A stretch of 64,000 nucleotides of DNA from Candidatus Pelagibacter communis (GTDB lineage: Bacteria; Pseudomonadota; Alphaproteobacteria; Pelagibacterales; Pelagibacteraceae): contig NZ_CVSS01000043.1 of the NCBI RefSeq assembly GCF_001180185.1, forward strand, positions 1 to 64,000, read 5' to 3'. Under the pieces are notes generated by a model. That model did no database searches and was not told where the DNA came from. It saw nothing but the letters and a program-made list of their open reading frames with translations. Every line of letters begins with the position of its first letter. Within the stretch, counting starts at the first letter, position 1. Of this stretch, positions 17,471 to 27,527 are shown piece after piece. Position numbers and translations under genes: made by a program.

Positions 17471-18721
17471 TTAGATATAATTCTTTAATAAATACAATAA
17501 ATTAAAAGATATTATAAATAAAGATAAAGTATATATCATTTTTTTATCTATAAGATTACTTTTAAAAATATTATTTTCAAAAAAAAGTAAAAAAACAATT
17601 AAGACCAATGGATCATAATATCTATGATAAATTGATAACTGGGGATTCATCAAAATAAAAATGATTAAAAGAAATAAATTATTTAAATTACTGGCAGTTA
17701 ATAAATATATAAAAGAAAAAATAAATATACAGATAAATACAAATAAGTTTTGATTGCCTAAAACTAAATAAGATAATTTTAAAAAAACTCCTCCCCCGCC
17801 ATATTCGGGTTTAAAATTAAAATAAAACAAACTGAAGATAAAAAATACTATAAAACTGAATAATATTAAGGGTTTTTTTTGTATGGTTTGTTTTATTTTA
17901 TCTTTATCAAATTTTAATATAAACGGCAATAAATGGAAAAAAATAATAGAACAAATTATTACAAATTTATTAAGATAATTTAATCTCAAAGCACTTGATT
18001 CTGGATGAACAGATGTATTGAAAATAAAAAAAGGATTATAAATAAAGAAATAATATAATGCTGGTAAAGACAATATTAAATTGCCAAGCAATAATATCAT
18101 AATAGTCTTTTTATCAAATTGATTTCTTAAAAATAAATAAGCAAAATATAGACTAAATAAACTGAAATTTGGGCTTATATAAGAAGCCATTGCAACAAAA
18201 AAAATATTTAAACTTAAGTAATAATTTTTTTGAATTTGATTATTTTGATCATCAAAAAACTTTAGACAAAAATAAAAAGATAAGGTCAATAAAAATAATC
18301 CAAGATTATATGGTAATGGCCAATATGCTACAGTTCTCAGATTTGGTGAAAATAAAACAATGAAAATACTTAAAATTAAAATATAAATTTTATTAATTGA
18401 ATTATTAAATTTAATTTTTAAACATTTATATATAACAATTAGTGTTAAAAAACTTATGTGTAAATGAACAAACCTAATAGCATCCAAATTTAAATCAATT
18501 TTTTTTAAAAAAGAAAGTAAGATATATAATAATGGTGAATGTCTGTTTTCGTATTCGCGAAAATATGTATTAAAATCTTCGGAAAAACTTCCAATCATCC
18601 TTTGAACATGTGGCCAGTCTATTGCTCCAGATGTAATATTTTCCTCTATAAAAAAACCTGTAATAAAAATTAAATAACTAATTAGAATTATTAGATAAAA
18701 ATAAATTTTGTGCTCTTTCAT
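17471..18721 (-). CDS. Polytopic membrane protein, possibly a GT-C glycosyltransferase
   Basis: I do not recognise a named gene. The 416 residues contain roughly ten hydrophobic segments with short polar loops. The first periplasmic loop (about 27-65) has DWPHVQRM and a later ENRHSPLLYILLS, an Asp followed by His-Ser-Pro. That arrangement is typical of GT-C enzymes such as the ArnT/PMT type, which use polyprenyl-linked sugars. The protein could therefore decorate lipid or cell-surface polymer, but this is inference from layout. It stands alone between tRNA-Ile2 and tRNA-Val, is even more A/T-rich than its neighbours, and is the clearest accessory gene in the window. Confidence 0.55.
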   Translation of the reverse strand: MKEHKIYFYLIILISYLIFITGFFIEENITSGAIDWPHVQRMIGSFSEDFNTYFREYENRHSPLLYILLSFLKKIDLNLDAIRFVHLHISFLTLIVIYKCLKIKFNNSINKIYILILSIFIVLFSPNLRTVAYWPLPYNLGLFLLTLSFYFCLKFFDDQNNQIQKNYYLSLNIFFVAMASYISPNFSLFSLYFAYLFLRNQFDKKTIMILLLGNLILSLPALYYFFIYNPFFIFNTSVHPESSALRLNYLNKFVIICSIIFFHLLPFILKFDKDKIKQTIQKKPLILFSFIVFFIFSLFYFNFKPEYGGGGVFLKLSYLVLGNQNLFVFICIFIFSFIYLLTASNLNNLFLLIIFILMNPQLSIYHRYYDPLVLIVFLLFFENNIFKSNLIDKKMIYTLSLFIISFNLLYLLKNYI

Positions 18722-18795
18722 TAAAAATTTATTTATATCTTTAAAAATCTTGCATCAAACTGTTTTTTTCTAAAAATATTACAGAATAATATGGT

Positions 18796-18870
18796 TGGTG
18801 GGCCGTGTTGGTTACGCTCCAACTACCCCTGCAATGTCAATGCAGTACTCTACTATTGAGCTAACGGCCC
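18796..18870 (-). tRNA. tRNA-Val (GAC) with atypical D and T loops
   Basis: A 75-nt cloverleaf with encoded CCA: acceptor GGGCCGT/ACGGCCC, D stem GCTC/GAGT, anticodon stem CTGCA/TGCAG with loop TTGACAT (anticodon GAC, valine), and T stem GTTGG/CCAAC. All stems are fully paired. The D loop is AATAGTA, with a single G instead of the G18-G19 pair, and the T loop is AGCGTAA instead of the usual TTCRANN. The 5' end lies 5 bases after the rpoD stop on the same strand. It may be a working but divergent tRNA, or a tRNA-like element; valine identity is inferred from the anticodon. Confidence 0.82.
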
Positions 18871-18875
18871 TTTAA

Positions 18876-20699
18876 TTAACTCTCTAGAAAACTTTTTAAT
18901 TGTTTTGATCTGCTAGGGTGCTTTAATTTCCTTAGAGCTTTAGCTTCAATTTGTCTAATTCTTTCCCTGGTTACAGAAAATTGTAATCCAACTTCTTCCA
19001 ATGTATGATCTGTATTCATTCCAACTCCGAATCTCATTCTTAAAACTCTTTCTTCTCTTGGAGTTAAAGTAGATAATATTTTTGTAGTAGCTTCTCCAAG
19101 ATTTGACTTAATTGCCTGTTCTAATGGAGCTAGAGCTTTTGTGTCCTCAATAAAATCTCCAAGACTACTGTCTTCCTCATCCCCAACTGGTTTTTCAAGT
19201 GAAACTGGTTCTTTTGAAATTTTTAATACTTTTCTAACTTTGTCTAATGGCATTCTCAGTTTTTTTGCTAATTCCTCTGGTGTAGCCTCTCTACCATATT
19301 CACTGAGAATTAATCTTTGAGTTCTCACAATTTTATTTATTGTTTCAATCATGTGAACAGGTATTCTAATTGTTCTAGCTTGATCAGCAATTGATCTAGT
19401 TATTGCTTGTCTAATCCACCAGGTTGCGTATGTAGAGAATTTATAACCTCTTCTGTATTCAAATTTATCAACAGCTTTCATCAAACCTATATTTCCTTCT
19501 TGAATTAAATCTAAAAACTGTAGACCTCTGTTAGTATATTTTTTAGCAATTGAAATAACTAATCTTAGATTAGCTTCGACCATTTCTTTTTTTGCAATTC
19601 TTGACTCTTTTTCTCCTTTTTGAACTCTACTAACTAATTTTTTAAAATCAGTTACAGACATTCCAAGCTTGAGACTTATTTCAATTAATCTCTCTCTTAT
19701 ATTTTTAAATTCATCTTTATTTTTTGAGAAAAACTGCTTCCAAGTCACATTTGTATCAAGAAATTTTTTTAAGTGAGGATTAATTTCGTTTCCAATATAA
19801 AACTTGATAAATTCATTTCTAGAAATTTTATGATCCATAGCAAGTCTTAAGAGGTTTCCCTCTAAAGAAATAATTTTTTTATTCTCAGTGTAATGTTTTT
19901 GAACAAGCTCCTCTAAAACTGATGGAGATAATTGCAAAGATTTTATATTTTCTAAAATCTGATTAACTAATCTTTCATAACTCTTTTCTTTTGTTGAAGA
20001 AAAAGTTTTTGAATTTAACACACAATCTAATTTTTCTTTTTGATATTTGATGAGCTTATTATATTCTTTTGTTAAATTATAAACGGTTTTAAGAACCTTT
20101 GGCTTAATTTCTGTTTCCATAGCCGCGAGCGTAGGATTAAAGTCATCATCTTCTTCAGATGAGCTATCTTCTTTTTCTGTTTCACCTGCATTTTTTTGTT
20201 TAGCACTTGGACCTGTGCTTTCATCTTCCATATAATTAGTATCGATATCGATAATTTCTCTTACTAAAATTTCATCTTTTTGTAATTTTTCATTCCAATC
20301 AAAAAATTGTTGAGCAGTAATCGGACTTTGCGATAAAGCAATTAACATTACATCTTTTCCTGCTTCTATTCTCTTAGCAATTGCTATCTCACCTTCTCTA
20401 GATAGAAGCTCAACCCCTCCCATTTCTCTTAGATACATTCTTATCGGATCATCACTTTTATCTATAGTCTTACCTTCCTCTTTAGAAGATGATTCTTTTT
20501 TTCTTAAAACTTTGTAATCAGATTTTTTTTCTACAAGAATTACGTTTTCATTCAAAATATGAATAAAAGCCTGTGATAAATTTTCATTTGATAAATTTCT
20601 TTTTCCTAATGATTTGCTTAATTCCTCGTAAGTAATAAAACCCCGATGAGTTCCTCGACCCATTAGTCTAGCAAATGATTTAGTTATAATTCTTTCCAC
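18876..20699 (-). CDS. rpoD: Primary RNA polymerase sigma factor (sigma-70)
   Basis: RpoD directs RNA polymerase to housekeeping promoters. The 607-residue protein has a reduced region 1.1, region 1.2 at [21 protein letters not shown] near residue 85, a long acidic non-conserved region (about 150-340), and region 2 with [29 protein letters not shown] near 375. [15 protein letters not shown] near 421 handles -10 recognition and melting. Region 4 near the end has [13 protein letters not shown] and the [17 protein letters not shown] helix for the -35 box. It follows dnaG by 69 bases. tRNA-Val begins 5 bases after its stop. Confidence 0.98.
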   Translation of the reverse strand: MERIITKSFARLMGRGTHRGFITYEELSKSLGKRNLSNENLSQAFIHILNENVILVEKKSDYKVLRKKESSSKEEGKTIDKSDDPIRMYLREMGGVELLSREGEIAIAKRIEAGKDVMLIALSQSPITAQQFFDWNEKLQKDEILVREIIDIDTNYMEDESTGPSAKQKNAGETEKEDSSSEEDDDFNPTLAAMETEIKPKVLKTVYNLTKEYNKLIKYQKEKLDCVLNSKTFSSTKEKSYERLVNQILENIKSLQLSPSVLEELVQKHYTENKKIISLEGNLLRLAMDHKISRNEFIKFYIGNEINPHLKKFLDTNVTWKQFFSKNKDEFKNIRERLIEISLKLGMSVTDFKKLVSRVQKGEKESRIAKKEMVEANLRLVISIAKKYTNRGLQFLDLIQEGNIGLMKAVDKFEYRRGYKFSTYATWWIRQAITRSIADQARTIRIPVHMIETINKIVRTQRLILSEYGREATPEELAKKLRMPLDKVRKVLKISKEPVSLEKPVGDEEDSSLGDFIEDTKALAPLEQAIKSNLGEATTKILSTLTPREERVLRMRFGVGMNTDHTLEEVGLQFSVTRERIRQIEAKALRKLKHPSRSKQLKSFLES

Positions 20700-20768
20700 A
20701 GCAATTTAATTTTTGAAAAGTCTTATATAATGTCAAATATATAAAAATCCATAATTAAATTAGTCAGA

Positions 20769-22547
20769 TTAATTGAGATTTTGCTTTTTTTTTAACTCTT
20801 TTAGCTCGTTAAATGTGTTCTCACTCATATCAATTGAAAATTTCGATTCTAACTCTTGAATTCTAAACTCAAGATCATAATTCAATAAATCTCTTGATAT
20901 ATCTTCCAGTAATTCAATGGTTTTTTGATTATCACCAGATTGATTTTTAAGAATATATTTTATTGGAGCAAATTTATTTATTTTCTCTAAAAGATGATTG
21001 TCTATTTTTAAATCTACAATTTCAACTTTTTCATTGGATCTTAATTTGTTAATTATCAACTCAAATATCTTTTTATTAACATCTGTAAAAAATTTTACAT
21101 TTTCTATCAATTGAATATTTGATTGCAATAAATCTAAATTATTTAAGACTAAATATAACAAAGAAAATTCTTTTAATTCTACACCTGTCAATGATTGACT
21201 TTCATTAAAAAACTTCTTGGTTCTATCTAATGATTTTGTCCTTTTAACAAAAAACTTTTTATTATTCTGGTTTAAATGAGGTGTTAATTCTGCAATTTTT
21301 TCTAAGAAATATTCTAGCACATATTTTTTTATAAAATCATCTTTAATTGTATTGGCAATAGTTCTTAATTTTTTTTCAAAAATCGCTAATGAGGAAGGAT
21401 TGTTTTCTGTTTGTTTTTTGTAATGATTAAAAATAAATTGATGAATAGATAACTTACTTTTTTTTGTAAAATCAATAAAATTTGTTTTACCATTTTTATT
21501 TACATAGCTATCTGGATCTTCTTTATCTGGCAAAAATAAAAATGAAATTTGTTTTTCAGGTTTTAACTCTCTGATAGAATTTTCTGCAGCTCTTAACGCA
21601 GCTTTATAACCACTTTCATCACCATCAAAGCAGATAATGATATCATCAAAAAATTGATTTAGAGTAAAAATTTGTTTATCTGTCAAAGAGGTTCCAAGAT
21701 TTGCAACTGCATTATTGACTCCATTTTTGCTTAAACCAACTACATCCATATAACCCTCGACTAAATAAATATGATCTATTTTATTAGAAAGTTTTCGAGC
21801 TAAATCTAAATTATATAAATTGGATCCTTTTTTAAAAAAATTTGTTTCGGGTGAATTTATATATTTGGCTAAATAGTCTAGATTTTCAATTATTCTTCCA
21901 CCTAATCCTATCGGTTGACCTGAAATGTTATTAATTGGAAAAATTAATCTACCTCTAAATCTTTCAACACATGTGTTCTTTTTTTCATCCAAATAAAATA
22001 AGCCAGTTTCAACTAAAGTTTGTTGACTATAATTATCTTTTAATTTTTCATAGAAATTTGGATTTTTTTGTATGTATCCAATTTTAAATTTTTTAACTTC
22101 TGCTTTAGTTAAAGATCTATTTTTTAAATAATCTCTTGCAACGGAATAATTCTCATTTTTTAATAATTCGTTATGGTAAAAATCTACATATTGACTAAAT
22201 ATCGATTGGTACTCTTTCCACTTTTTTTCTCTTTCCTCATCTTGTTTTGAAAACATATAAGGTTGCATGCCAGCTAATTGAGCTAAATGTTTTACCGCCT
22301 CACCAAATCTAAGATTTTGAATTTTCATTACAAAATCAAAAATGTTTCCATGCTCTGATGTTGCAAAGCAATGATAAAATTCTTTTTCATCGTTTACTGT
22401 AAACGATGGTGTTTTTTCATTTTTAAAAGGAGATAAGCCAACAAATTCTTTTCCTCTTTTTTTTAATACAACAAACTTTGATACAACAACTGAAACTTTT
22501 AACCTTGTTTTAATTTCATCAAGATATTCTTTAGGATATTTCATCAA
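20769..22547 (-). CDS. dnaG: DNA primase
   Basis: DnaG makes RNA primers for replication. The 592 residues comprise the N-terminal CHC2-type domain (1-100), the TOPRIM catalytic core (about 245-340, with LVEGYMDVVGL near 258 and CFDGDESGYKA near 306), and a C-terminal helicase-interaction region. The zinc ribbon is degenerate: the usual LCPFH reads LSPFK, and the second cysteine of the later pair is also lost (YHCFATSEHG). Only one of four metal ligands remains. Other alphaproteobacterial primases show similar changes, as I recall. It overlaps yqeY by 4 bases and precedes rpoD. Confidence 0.97.
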   Translation of the reverse strand: MMKYPKEYLDEIKTRLKVSVVVSKFVVLKKRGKEFVGLSPFKNEKTPSFTVNDEKEFYHCFATSEHGNIFDFVMKIQNLRFGEAVKHLAQLAGMQPYMFSKQDEEREKKWKEYQSIFSQYVDFYHNELLKNENYSVARDYLKNRSLTKAEVKKFKIGYIQKNPNFYEKLKDNYSQQTLVETGLFYLDEKKNTCVERFRGRLIFPINNISGQPIGLGGRIIENLDYLAKYINSPETNFFKKGSNLYNLDLARKLSNKIDHIYLVEGYMDVVGLSKNGVNNAVANLGTSLTDKQIFTLNQFFDDIIICFDGDESGYKAALRAAENSIRELKPEKQISFLFLPDKEDPDSYVNKNGKTNFIDFTKKSKLSIHQFIFNHYKKQTENNPSSLAIFEKKLRTIANTIKDDFIKKYVLEYFLEKIAELTPHLNQNNKKFFVKRTKSLDRTKKFFNESQSLTGVELKEFSLLYLVLNNLDLLQSNIQLIENVKFFTDVNKKIFELIINKLRSNEKVEIVDLKIDNHLLEKINKFAPIKYILKNQSGDNQKTIELLEDISRDLLNYDLEFRIQELESKFSIDMSENTFNELKELKKKQNLN

Positions 22548-23005
22548 CTATTTAATAATTCTTTAATAAGAGGGCCTGCTTTTGCAAAATCAATTTCGTC
22601 TGAATGCAGTTTTTTTAATTCACCCATTACTTTTCCCATGTCTTTAACAGAATTTACACCGAGTTTAGAAATGAGTTCTTCACAAATTTTTTTAGTTTCC
22701 TCGTCACCAAGCTGTTTTGGTAAAAATTCAATTATAATATTATATTCATTTTGCTCTATTTCTAAGAGATCTGTCCTATTGTTTTTTTTGTAAATATCAA
22801 TCGATTCGGCTCTCTGTTTAACCATTTTTTTCAAAAGTTTTTTTATATCCTCGTCATCTGTTTCTTTTTTGTTTGGGCCAGACCTATTTGTAATATCCAG
22901 ATCCTTTATTGATGACAAAATTAACCTATAAGTTGATATTTTTGTTTTATCTTTGGCTTTTAGGGCGTTTTTATATTCAGTTTCGATTGTCTCTTTTAAT
23001 GGCAT
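22544..23005 (-). CDS. GatB/YqeY-domain protein
   Basis: A 153-residue YqeY-family protein, related to the C-terminal tRNA-binding domain of GatB. Typical marks are MPLKETIETEYKNALKAKDK at the start, a middle block with VKQRAESIDIYKKNNR near 70 and EIIEFLPKQL-like text near 95, and a C-terminal MGKVMGELKK. A role in aminoacyl-tRNA or translation quality has been proposed for this family but its function is unsettled. It heads the yqeY-dnaG-rpoD unit, where many bacteria place rpsU; dnaG overlaps it by 4 bases. Confidence 0.9.
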   Translation of the reverse strand: MPLKETIETEYKNALKAKDKTKISTYRLILSSIKDLDITNRSGPNKKETDDEDIKKLLKKMVKQRAESIDIYKKNNRTDLLEIEQNEYNIIIEFLPKQLGDEETKKICEELISKLGVNSVKDMGKVMGELKKLHSDEIDFAKAGPLIKELLNS

Positions 23006-23045
23006 ATATTTTTAATCTACTTCAAAGAAAAAAATCTTCAAAAGA

Positions 23046-23072
23046 AAAATTGTTTTTTTACAATTTTATAAT
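23046..23072 (+). promoter_or_regulatory. Likely carA promoter -10 inside an inverted repeat
   Basis: TATAAT at 23067-23072 is a perfect -10 for the carAB transcript, 60 bases before the start codon. It directly adjoins an 8-bp inverted repeat (AAAATTGT at 23046-23053, ACAATTTT at 23060-23067) with a six-T loop. No good -35 is seen at the usual distance, so a regulator might be needed or the -10 may act alone. A role in control of pyrimidine/arginine supply is inferred only from position. Confidence 0.4.
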
Positions 23073-23131
23073 ACATCTCTGTTGCGATAATAAATCAATT
23101 ATTGTATTAACCTTTAACTTATGAGTTGTAA

Positions 23132-24325
23132 TTGATCAAAAAAGCAAAAAAAATAAACTCAAACAAATCTCTAAATCATACAGGTGTTCTAGTTCTCGAA
23201 AATAAGAGAATTTTTAAAGGTATTGGAATTGGATACCAAGGAGAAGCAACCGGTGAGATTTGCTTTAACACCTCTCTAACAGGATACCAAGAAATTATTT
23301 CTGATCCTTCTTATGCTGGTCAGATTATTAACTTTACATTTCCACATATTGGAAATGTTGGAACAAACAAAGAGGATATTGAGTCTGACAAAATCTGGAC
23401 AAGAGGTGTGATCTTTAATTCTGAAATAACCTCTCCTTCAAATTATAGAGCATTTTTGCATTTAGATTCTTGGCTCAAAAAAAATAAAATTGTTGGAATA
23501 ACAGGGTTAGATACTAGATGTTTAACAAATTTAATTAGAGATAAAGGAGCGCCAAAGGGGACAATTTCATACTCAAAAAATGGAAAATTCAATATTAGTA
23601 AATTAACAAACTCAACAATTAAGTGGGGTGGATTAAAAAATCTTGATCTTGCAAAAACAGTAACAACTTCAAAAAACTATGTTTGGAAAGGCTTTAAAAC
23701 TTGGAGGAAAGAAACAGGTTTTAAAAGAAATACAAAAAATTCTTTTCATGTTGTTGCAATTGATTATGGAATTAAAAAAAATATTTTAAGATATTTTTCA
23801 GATTTCAAATGTAAAGTAACGGTTGTTTCTTGTAAAACTTCTGCAGAAAAAATATTAGATCTTAAACCACATGGAATATTTTTATCAAATGGTCCAGGTG
23901 ATCCTGCGGCAACAGGAAAATATGCGATAGAAATACTTAGTAAATTAATTAAAAAAAATTTACCTATATTTGGGATTTGTTTAGGTCACCAAATTTTAGC
24001 ATTAGCCTTAGGTGGAAAAACAAAAAAAATGAAGTTAGGACATAGAGGTGCAAATCACCCTGTCAAAAATTTAGTACATGATAAAGTTGAAATCACCAGT
24101 CAAAATCATGGTTTTGTAGTTGTTGAAGAAACTTTACCAAAAAAAATTGAAGTAACTCATAAATCCCTTTTTGATAATACCATTGAAGGAATAAGACTTA
24201 AAAACAAACCAATATTTTCAGTGCAATATCATCCAGAGTCAAATCCTGGTCCGCAGGATAGTGTTTACTTATTTAAAGAGTTTATCAACAACATAAAAAA
24301 AAATGCCAAAAAGAAGAGATATTAA
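23132..24325 (+). CDS. carA: Carbamoyl-phosphate synthase small subunit
   Basis: CarA is the glutamine amidotransferase that feeds ammonia to CarB for carbamoyl phosphate, the precursor of pyrimidines and arginine. The 397 residues have the N-terminal CPSase domain ([12 protein letters not shown] onward, GITGLDTR near 128) and a class I amidotransferase domain with nucleophile cysteine in GICLGHQ near 282 and the [10 protein letters not shown] histidine/glutamate near 369. The start is a TTG at 23132; the nearby ATG at 23121 is out of use because it meets a stop. carB begins 23 bases before its end. Confidence 0.97.
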   Translation: MIKKAKKINSNKSLNHTGVLVLENKRIFKGIGIGYQGEATGEICFNTSLTGYQEIISDPSYAGQIINFTFPHIGNVGTNKEDIESDKIWTRGVIFNSEITSPSNYRAFLHLDSWLKKNKIVGITGLDTRCLTNLIRDKGAPKGTISYSKNGKFNISKLTNSTIKWGGLKNLDLAKTVTTSKNYVWKGFKTWRKETGFKRNTKNSFHVVAIDYGIKKNILRYFSDFKCKVTVVSCKTSAEKILDLKPHGIFLSNGPGDPAATGKYAIEILSKLIKKNLPIFGICLGHQILALALGGKTKKMKLGHRGANHPVKNLVHDKVEITSQNHGFVVVEETLPKKIEVTHKSLFDNTIEGIRLKNKPIFSVQYHPESNPGPQDSVYLFKEFINNIKKNAKKKRY

Positions 24326-27300
24326 AAAGATATTAGTCGTAGGAGCTGGACCTATTATCATTGGTCAAGCATGTGAGTTTGATTATTCAGGTACACAAGC
24401 TTGCAAGGCATTAAAAGATGAAGGTTATAAAGTAATTTTAATTAACTCGAATCCCGCAACTATTATGACCGATCCAGATATTGCAGATAAAACTTATATT
24501 GAGCCAATAACGTTAGAAGTCTTAGAAAAAATTCTTCAAAAAGAAAAACCAGATGCAATCCTACCGACTATGGGTGGCCAGACTGCACTTAATCTTGCAA
24601 TCGAAGCTGAGAAAAAAGGAATTTTGAAAAAATACAAAATTGAACTTATAGGGGCTAACTCTAAGGCAATTTCTAATGCAGAGGATAGGAAAAAATTTAG
24701 AAAAAATATGATTGATATTGGTTTGGATTTACCTAAATCTGAAATTGTAAATAATATTAAACAAGCATCTAAAGTTTTAAAAAAAATTGGTCTTCCTGCA
24801 ATTATAAGACCAGCGTTTACACTTGGAGGTCTTGGTGGTGGTATAGCTAAAAATAAAAAAGATTATCTTAAAATAATTAAAAATGGGCTTCACGAGTCTC
24901 CAGTTAGCCAGGTATTGGTTGAGGAGTGTTTAGAGGGTTGGAAAGAATTTGAGATGGAAGTTGTAAGGGATAAAAAAGATAATTGCATCATCATCTGCTC
25001 AATTGAAAATGTCGATCCAATGGGAATACACACTGGTGACTCAGTAACTGTTGCTCCAGCACTTACATTGACTGATAAAGAATACCAAGTTATGAGAAAT
25101 GCTTCTATTTCGTGTTTAAGAAAAATTGGAGTAGAGACAGGTGGATCAAATGTTCAATTTGCAATCAATCCTAAAAATGGCCGAATGGTTATTATTGAGA
25201 TGAACCCTAGAGTATCAAGATCATCAGCACTTGCATCCAAAGCAACTGGATTTCCAATTGCAAAGGTTGCCGCAAAACTTGCGGTTGGTTACTCTTTAGA
25301 TGAATTAAAAAATGAAATCACGAAAGTAACGCCTGCTTCATTTGAACCAAGTATTGATTATGTGGTTACAAAAATTCCAAGATTTACTTTTGAAAAATTT
25401 TCAACTTCTCCAGTAACTCTAGGTACATCAATGAAATCAGTTGGTGAGGCAATGGCCATAGGAAGAAATTTTAAAGAATCCCTACAAAAAGCATTGATAT
25501 CTCTTGAAACTGGTTTTTCAGGATTAGATAGAATTTTTAATTTTGATAAAAAACATATTGAAAAAAAGTTAAAAGAAAATATTCCCAATAAACTCTTACT
25601 AGTTGCAGAAGCTATTAGAAAAAAAATCAATTTAAAAAGAATATTTACTCTAACAAAAATTGATCCATGGTTTCTAGAACAAATTAAAGAAATAGTTGAG
25701 AATGAAATTAAGATTAAAAGCAAAGGGTTACCCAAGAATTTTAATGAATTTAATAAAATAAAATCAATAGGCTTTTCTGACAAAAAATTAGCAGAATTAA
25801 CAAATACATCTGAAGAAATAATAAGACAAAAAAGAACTGCCCTTAAAATTTTACCAGTATTTAAAAAAGTTGACACTTGTGCGGCTGAATTTAAATCGTT
25901 CACACCTTATATGTATTCAACATACCAGCGAAATTTCTCAATTAATTCTGAATGTGAAGCAGATCCATCAACTAAGAAAAAAATTATTATTCTAGGTGGT
26001 GGTCCTAATAGAATTGGACAAGGAATAGAATTTGACTATTGCTGTTGTCAGGCGAGTTTTTCATTAAAAAAGGCTGGATTTGAAACAATCATGGTTAATT
26101 GTAACCCTGAAACAGTTTCAACAGATTATGATACAAGTGATCGATTATATTTTGAGCCGCTCAAAGAAGAATATGTTTTTAATTTAATTAAAAGAGAAAA
26201 AGAAAAAGGAACCTTAGTTGGGATTATTGCTCAATTTGGTGGCCAAACCCCAATTAAACTTGCAAAATTTTTACATGAGAATGAACTTCCAATCTTAGGA
26301 ACTCAATACACATCGATTGATTTAGCTGAAGATAGAGACAGATTTAGAAACTTACTCAATAAGTTAAAGCTAAAACAGGCTGAGAGTGGAATTGCAAAAA
26401 CTTTTAAACAAGCTATTCGAATTGCTGACAAAATTGGTTTACCTTTAATGGTAAGGCCTTCATATGTATTAGGTGGAAGAGCAATGGAAATTGTTCATGA
26501 AAAAAGTCAGCTTAAAAATTTTGTAGAGGAAGCGTTTAAAGCAGCTGAAAAAAATCCAATTCTAATTGATAAATTTATAAATCATGCGATGGAAGTTGAT
26601 GTTGATGCAATATCAGATGGAAACAAAGTACATGTGGCAGGTATTATGCAGCACATTGAAGAGGCTGGTATTCATTCTGGTGACTCGGCTTGTAGCTTAC
26701 CTCCAATATCTATCAAACCATACTTAATTAAAGAAATTGAAGATCAAACTAGAAAATTAGCTTTAGCTTTAAAAGTTAAAGGTTTTATGAATGTTCAATT
26801 TGCAATCAAAAAAGATGAGATTTATGTGATCGAAGTTAACCCTAGAGCAAGTAGGACAGTACCATTTGTCTCAAAAGCAAAAGGTTTACCTCTTGCACAA
26901 ATTGCATCAAGAGTAATGGCAGGTGAAAAATTATCTAAATTTAACTTGAAAGATAATTCTAAAGGCATGTATGCAGTTAAGGAAGCAGTATTTCCATTTA
27001 ATAAGTTCCCTGACAGTGATTTACTTTTAGGACCTGAAATGAAGTCAACAGGTGAAGTAATGGGATTTGATAGAAACTTTGGGATGGCGTTTGCTAAAAG
27101 TCAAATAGCTTCCTCTAACTCTTTACCAAAACAAGGACTTGCTTTCATATCTTTGAAAGACTCACATAAAGATGAGGGAATAGGTTTAGCAAAAGAACTT
27201 ATAAAATTAGATTTTACGTTATGTGCAACAAAAGGAACCGCTGAGTACATTAGAAAACATAAAATGAAATGTAGAATTATCAACAAAGTAAGCAGTGGAT

Positions 27301-27527
27301 CTCCTCACATAGTAGATGTTTTGGATTCTAAAAAAATTGCTCTAGTAATTAATACAGGTGGAGGAAATTCTGAGCACAGATTAAATGATGCCATCGCCCT
27401 TAGAAGAGGAACTCTTAAAAATAAAGTTCCTTACTGTACCAATATGTCAACAGCAATTGCATGCTTGGAAGCAATAAAATCACTGAAAACTAAAAAAATA
27501 GAAGTTGTATCTCTTCAGGATGTTTAG
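24303..27527 (+). CDS. carB: Carbamoyl-phosphate synthase large subunit
   Basis: CarB makes carbamoyl phosphate from ammonia, bicarbonate and two ATP. The 1074-residue length is typical. It has two homologous ATP-grasp halves: [17 protein letters not shown] near residue 14 with [12 protein letters not shown] near 170, and [17 protein letters not shown] near 563 with [12 protein letters not shown] near 715. A C-terminal MGS-like regulatory domain starts near 940. It overlaps carA by 23 bases. Its stop interlocks with that of the opposite-strand oxygenase through TTAG, a 4-base overlap. Confidence 0.98.
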   Translation: MPKRRDIKKILVVGAGPIIIGQACEFDYSGTQACKALKDEGYKVILINSNPATIMTDPDIADKTYIEPITLEVLEKILQKEKPDAILPTMGGQTALNLAIEAEKKGILKKYKIELIGANSKAISNAEDRKKFRKNMIDIGLDLPKSEIVNNIKQASKVLKKIGLPAIIRPAFTLGGLGGGIAKNKKDYLKIIKNGLHESPVSQVLVEECLEGWKEFEMEVVRDKKDNCIIICSIENVDPMGIHTGDSVTVAPALTLTDKEYQVMRNASISCLRKIGVETGGSNVQFAINPKNGRMVIIEMNPRVSRSSALASKATGFPIAKVAAKLAVGYSLDELKNEITKVTPASFEPSIDYVVTKIPRFTFEKFSTSPVTLGTSMKSVGEAMAIGRNFKESLQKALISLETGFSGLDRIFNFDKKHIEKKLKENIPNKLLLVAEAIRKKINLKRIFTLTKIDPWFLEQIKEIVENEIKIKSKGLPKNFNEFNKIKSIGFSDKKLAELTNTSEEIIRQKRTALKILPVFKKVDTCAAEFKSFTPYMYSTYQRNFSINSECEADPSTKKKIIILGGGPNRIGQGIEFDYCCCQASFSLKKAGFETIMVNCNPETVSTDYDTSDRLYFEPLKEEYVFNLIKREKEKGTLVGIIAQFGGQTPIKLAKFLHENELPILGTQYTSIDLAEDRDRFRNLLNKLKLKQAESGIAKTFKQAIRIADKIGLPLMVRPSYVLGGRAMEIVHEKSQLKNFVEEAFKAAEKNPILIDKFINHAMEVDVDAISDGNKVHVAGIMQHIEEAGIHSGDSACSLPPISIKPYLIKEIEDQTRKLALALKVKGFMNVQFAIKKDEIYVIEVNPRASRTVPFVSKAKGLPLAQIASRVMAGEKLSKFNLKDNSKGMYAVKEAVFPFNKFPDSDLLLGPEMKSTGEVMGFDRNFGMAFAKSQIASSNSLPKQGLAFISLKDSHKDEGIGLAKELIKLDFTLCATKGTAEYIRKHKMKCRIINKVSSGSPHIVDVLDSKKIALVINTGGGNSEHRLNDAIALRRGTLKNKVPYCTNMSTAIACLEAIKSLKTKKIEVVSLQDV

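Noticed and set aside
17332-18870. Integrative element between the two tRNA genes
   Set aside because: There is no integrase, no duplicated tRNA 3' end as attachment site, and only one gene in the interval.
25358-25903. Minus-strand frame of 181 codons opposite carB
   Set aside because: Antisense shadow inside a strongly conserved gene; its composition is Ser/Leu/Phe/Ile-rich, as expected from the complement of Lys-rich coding sequence.
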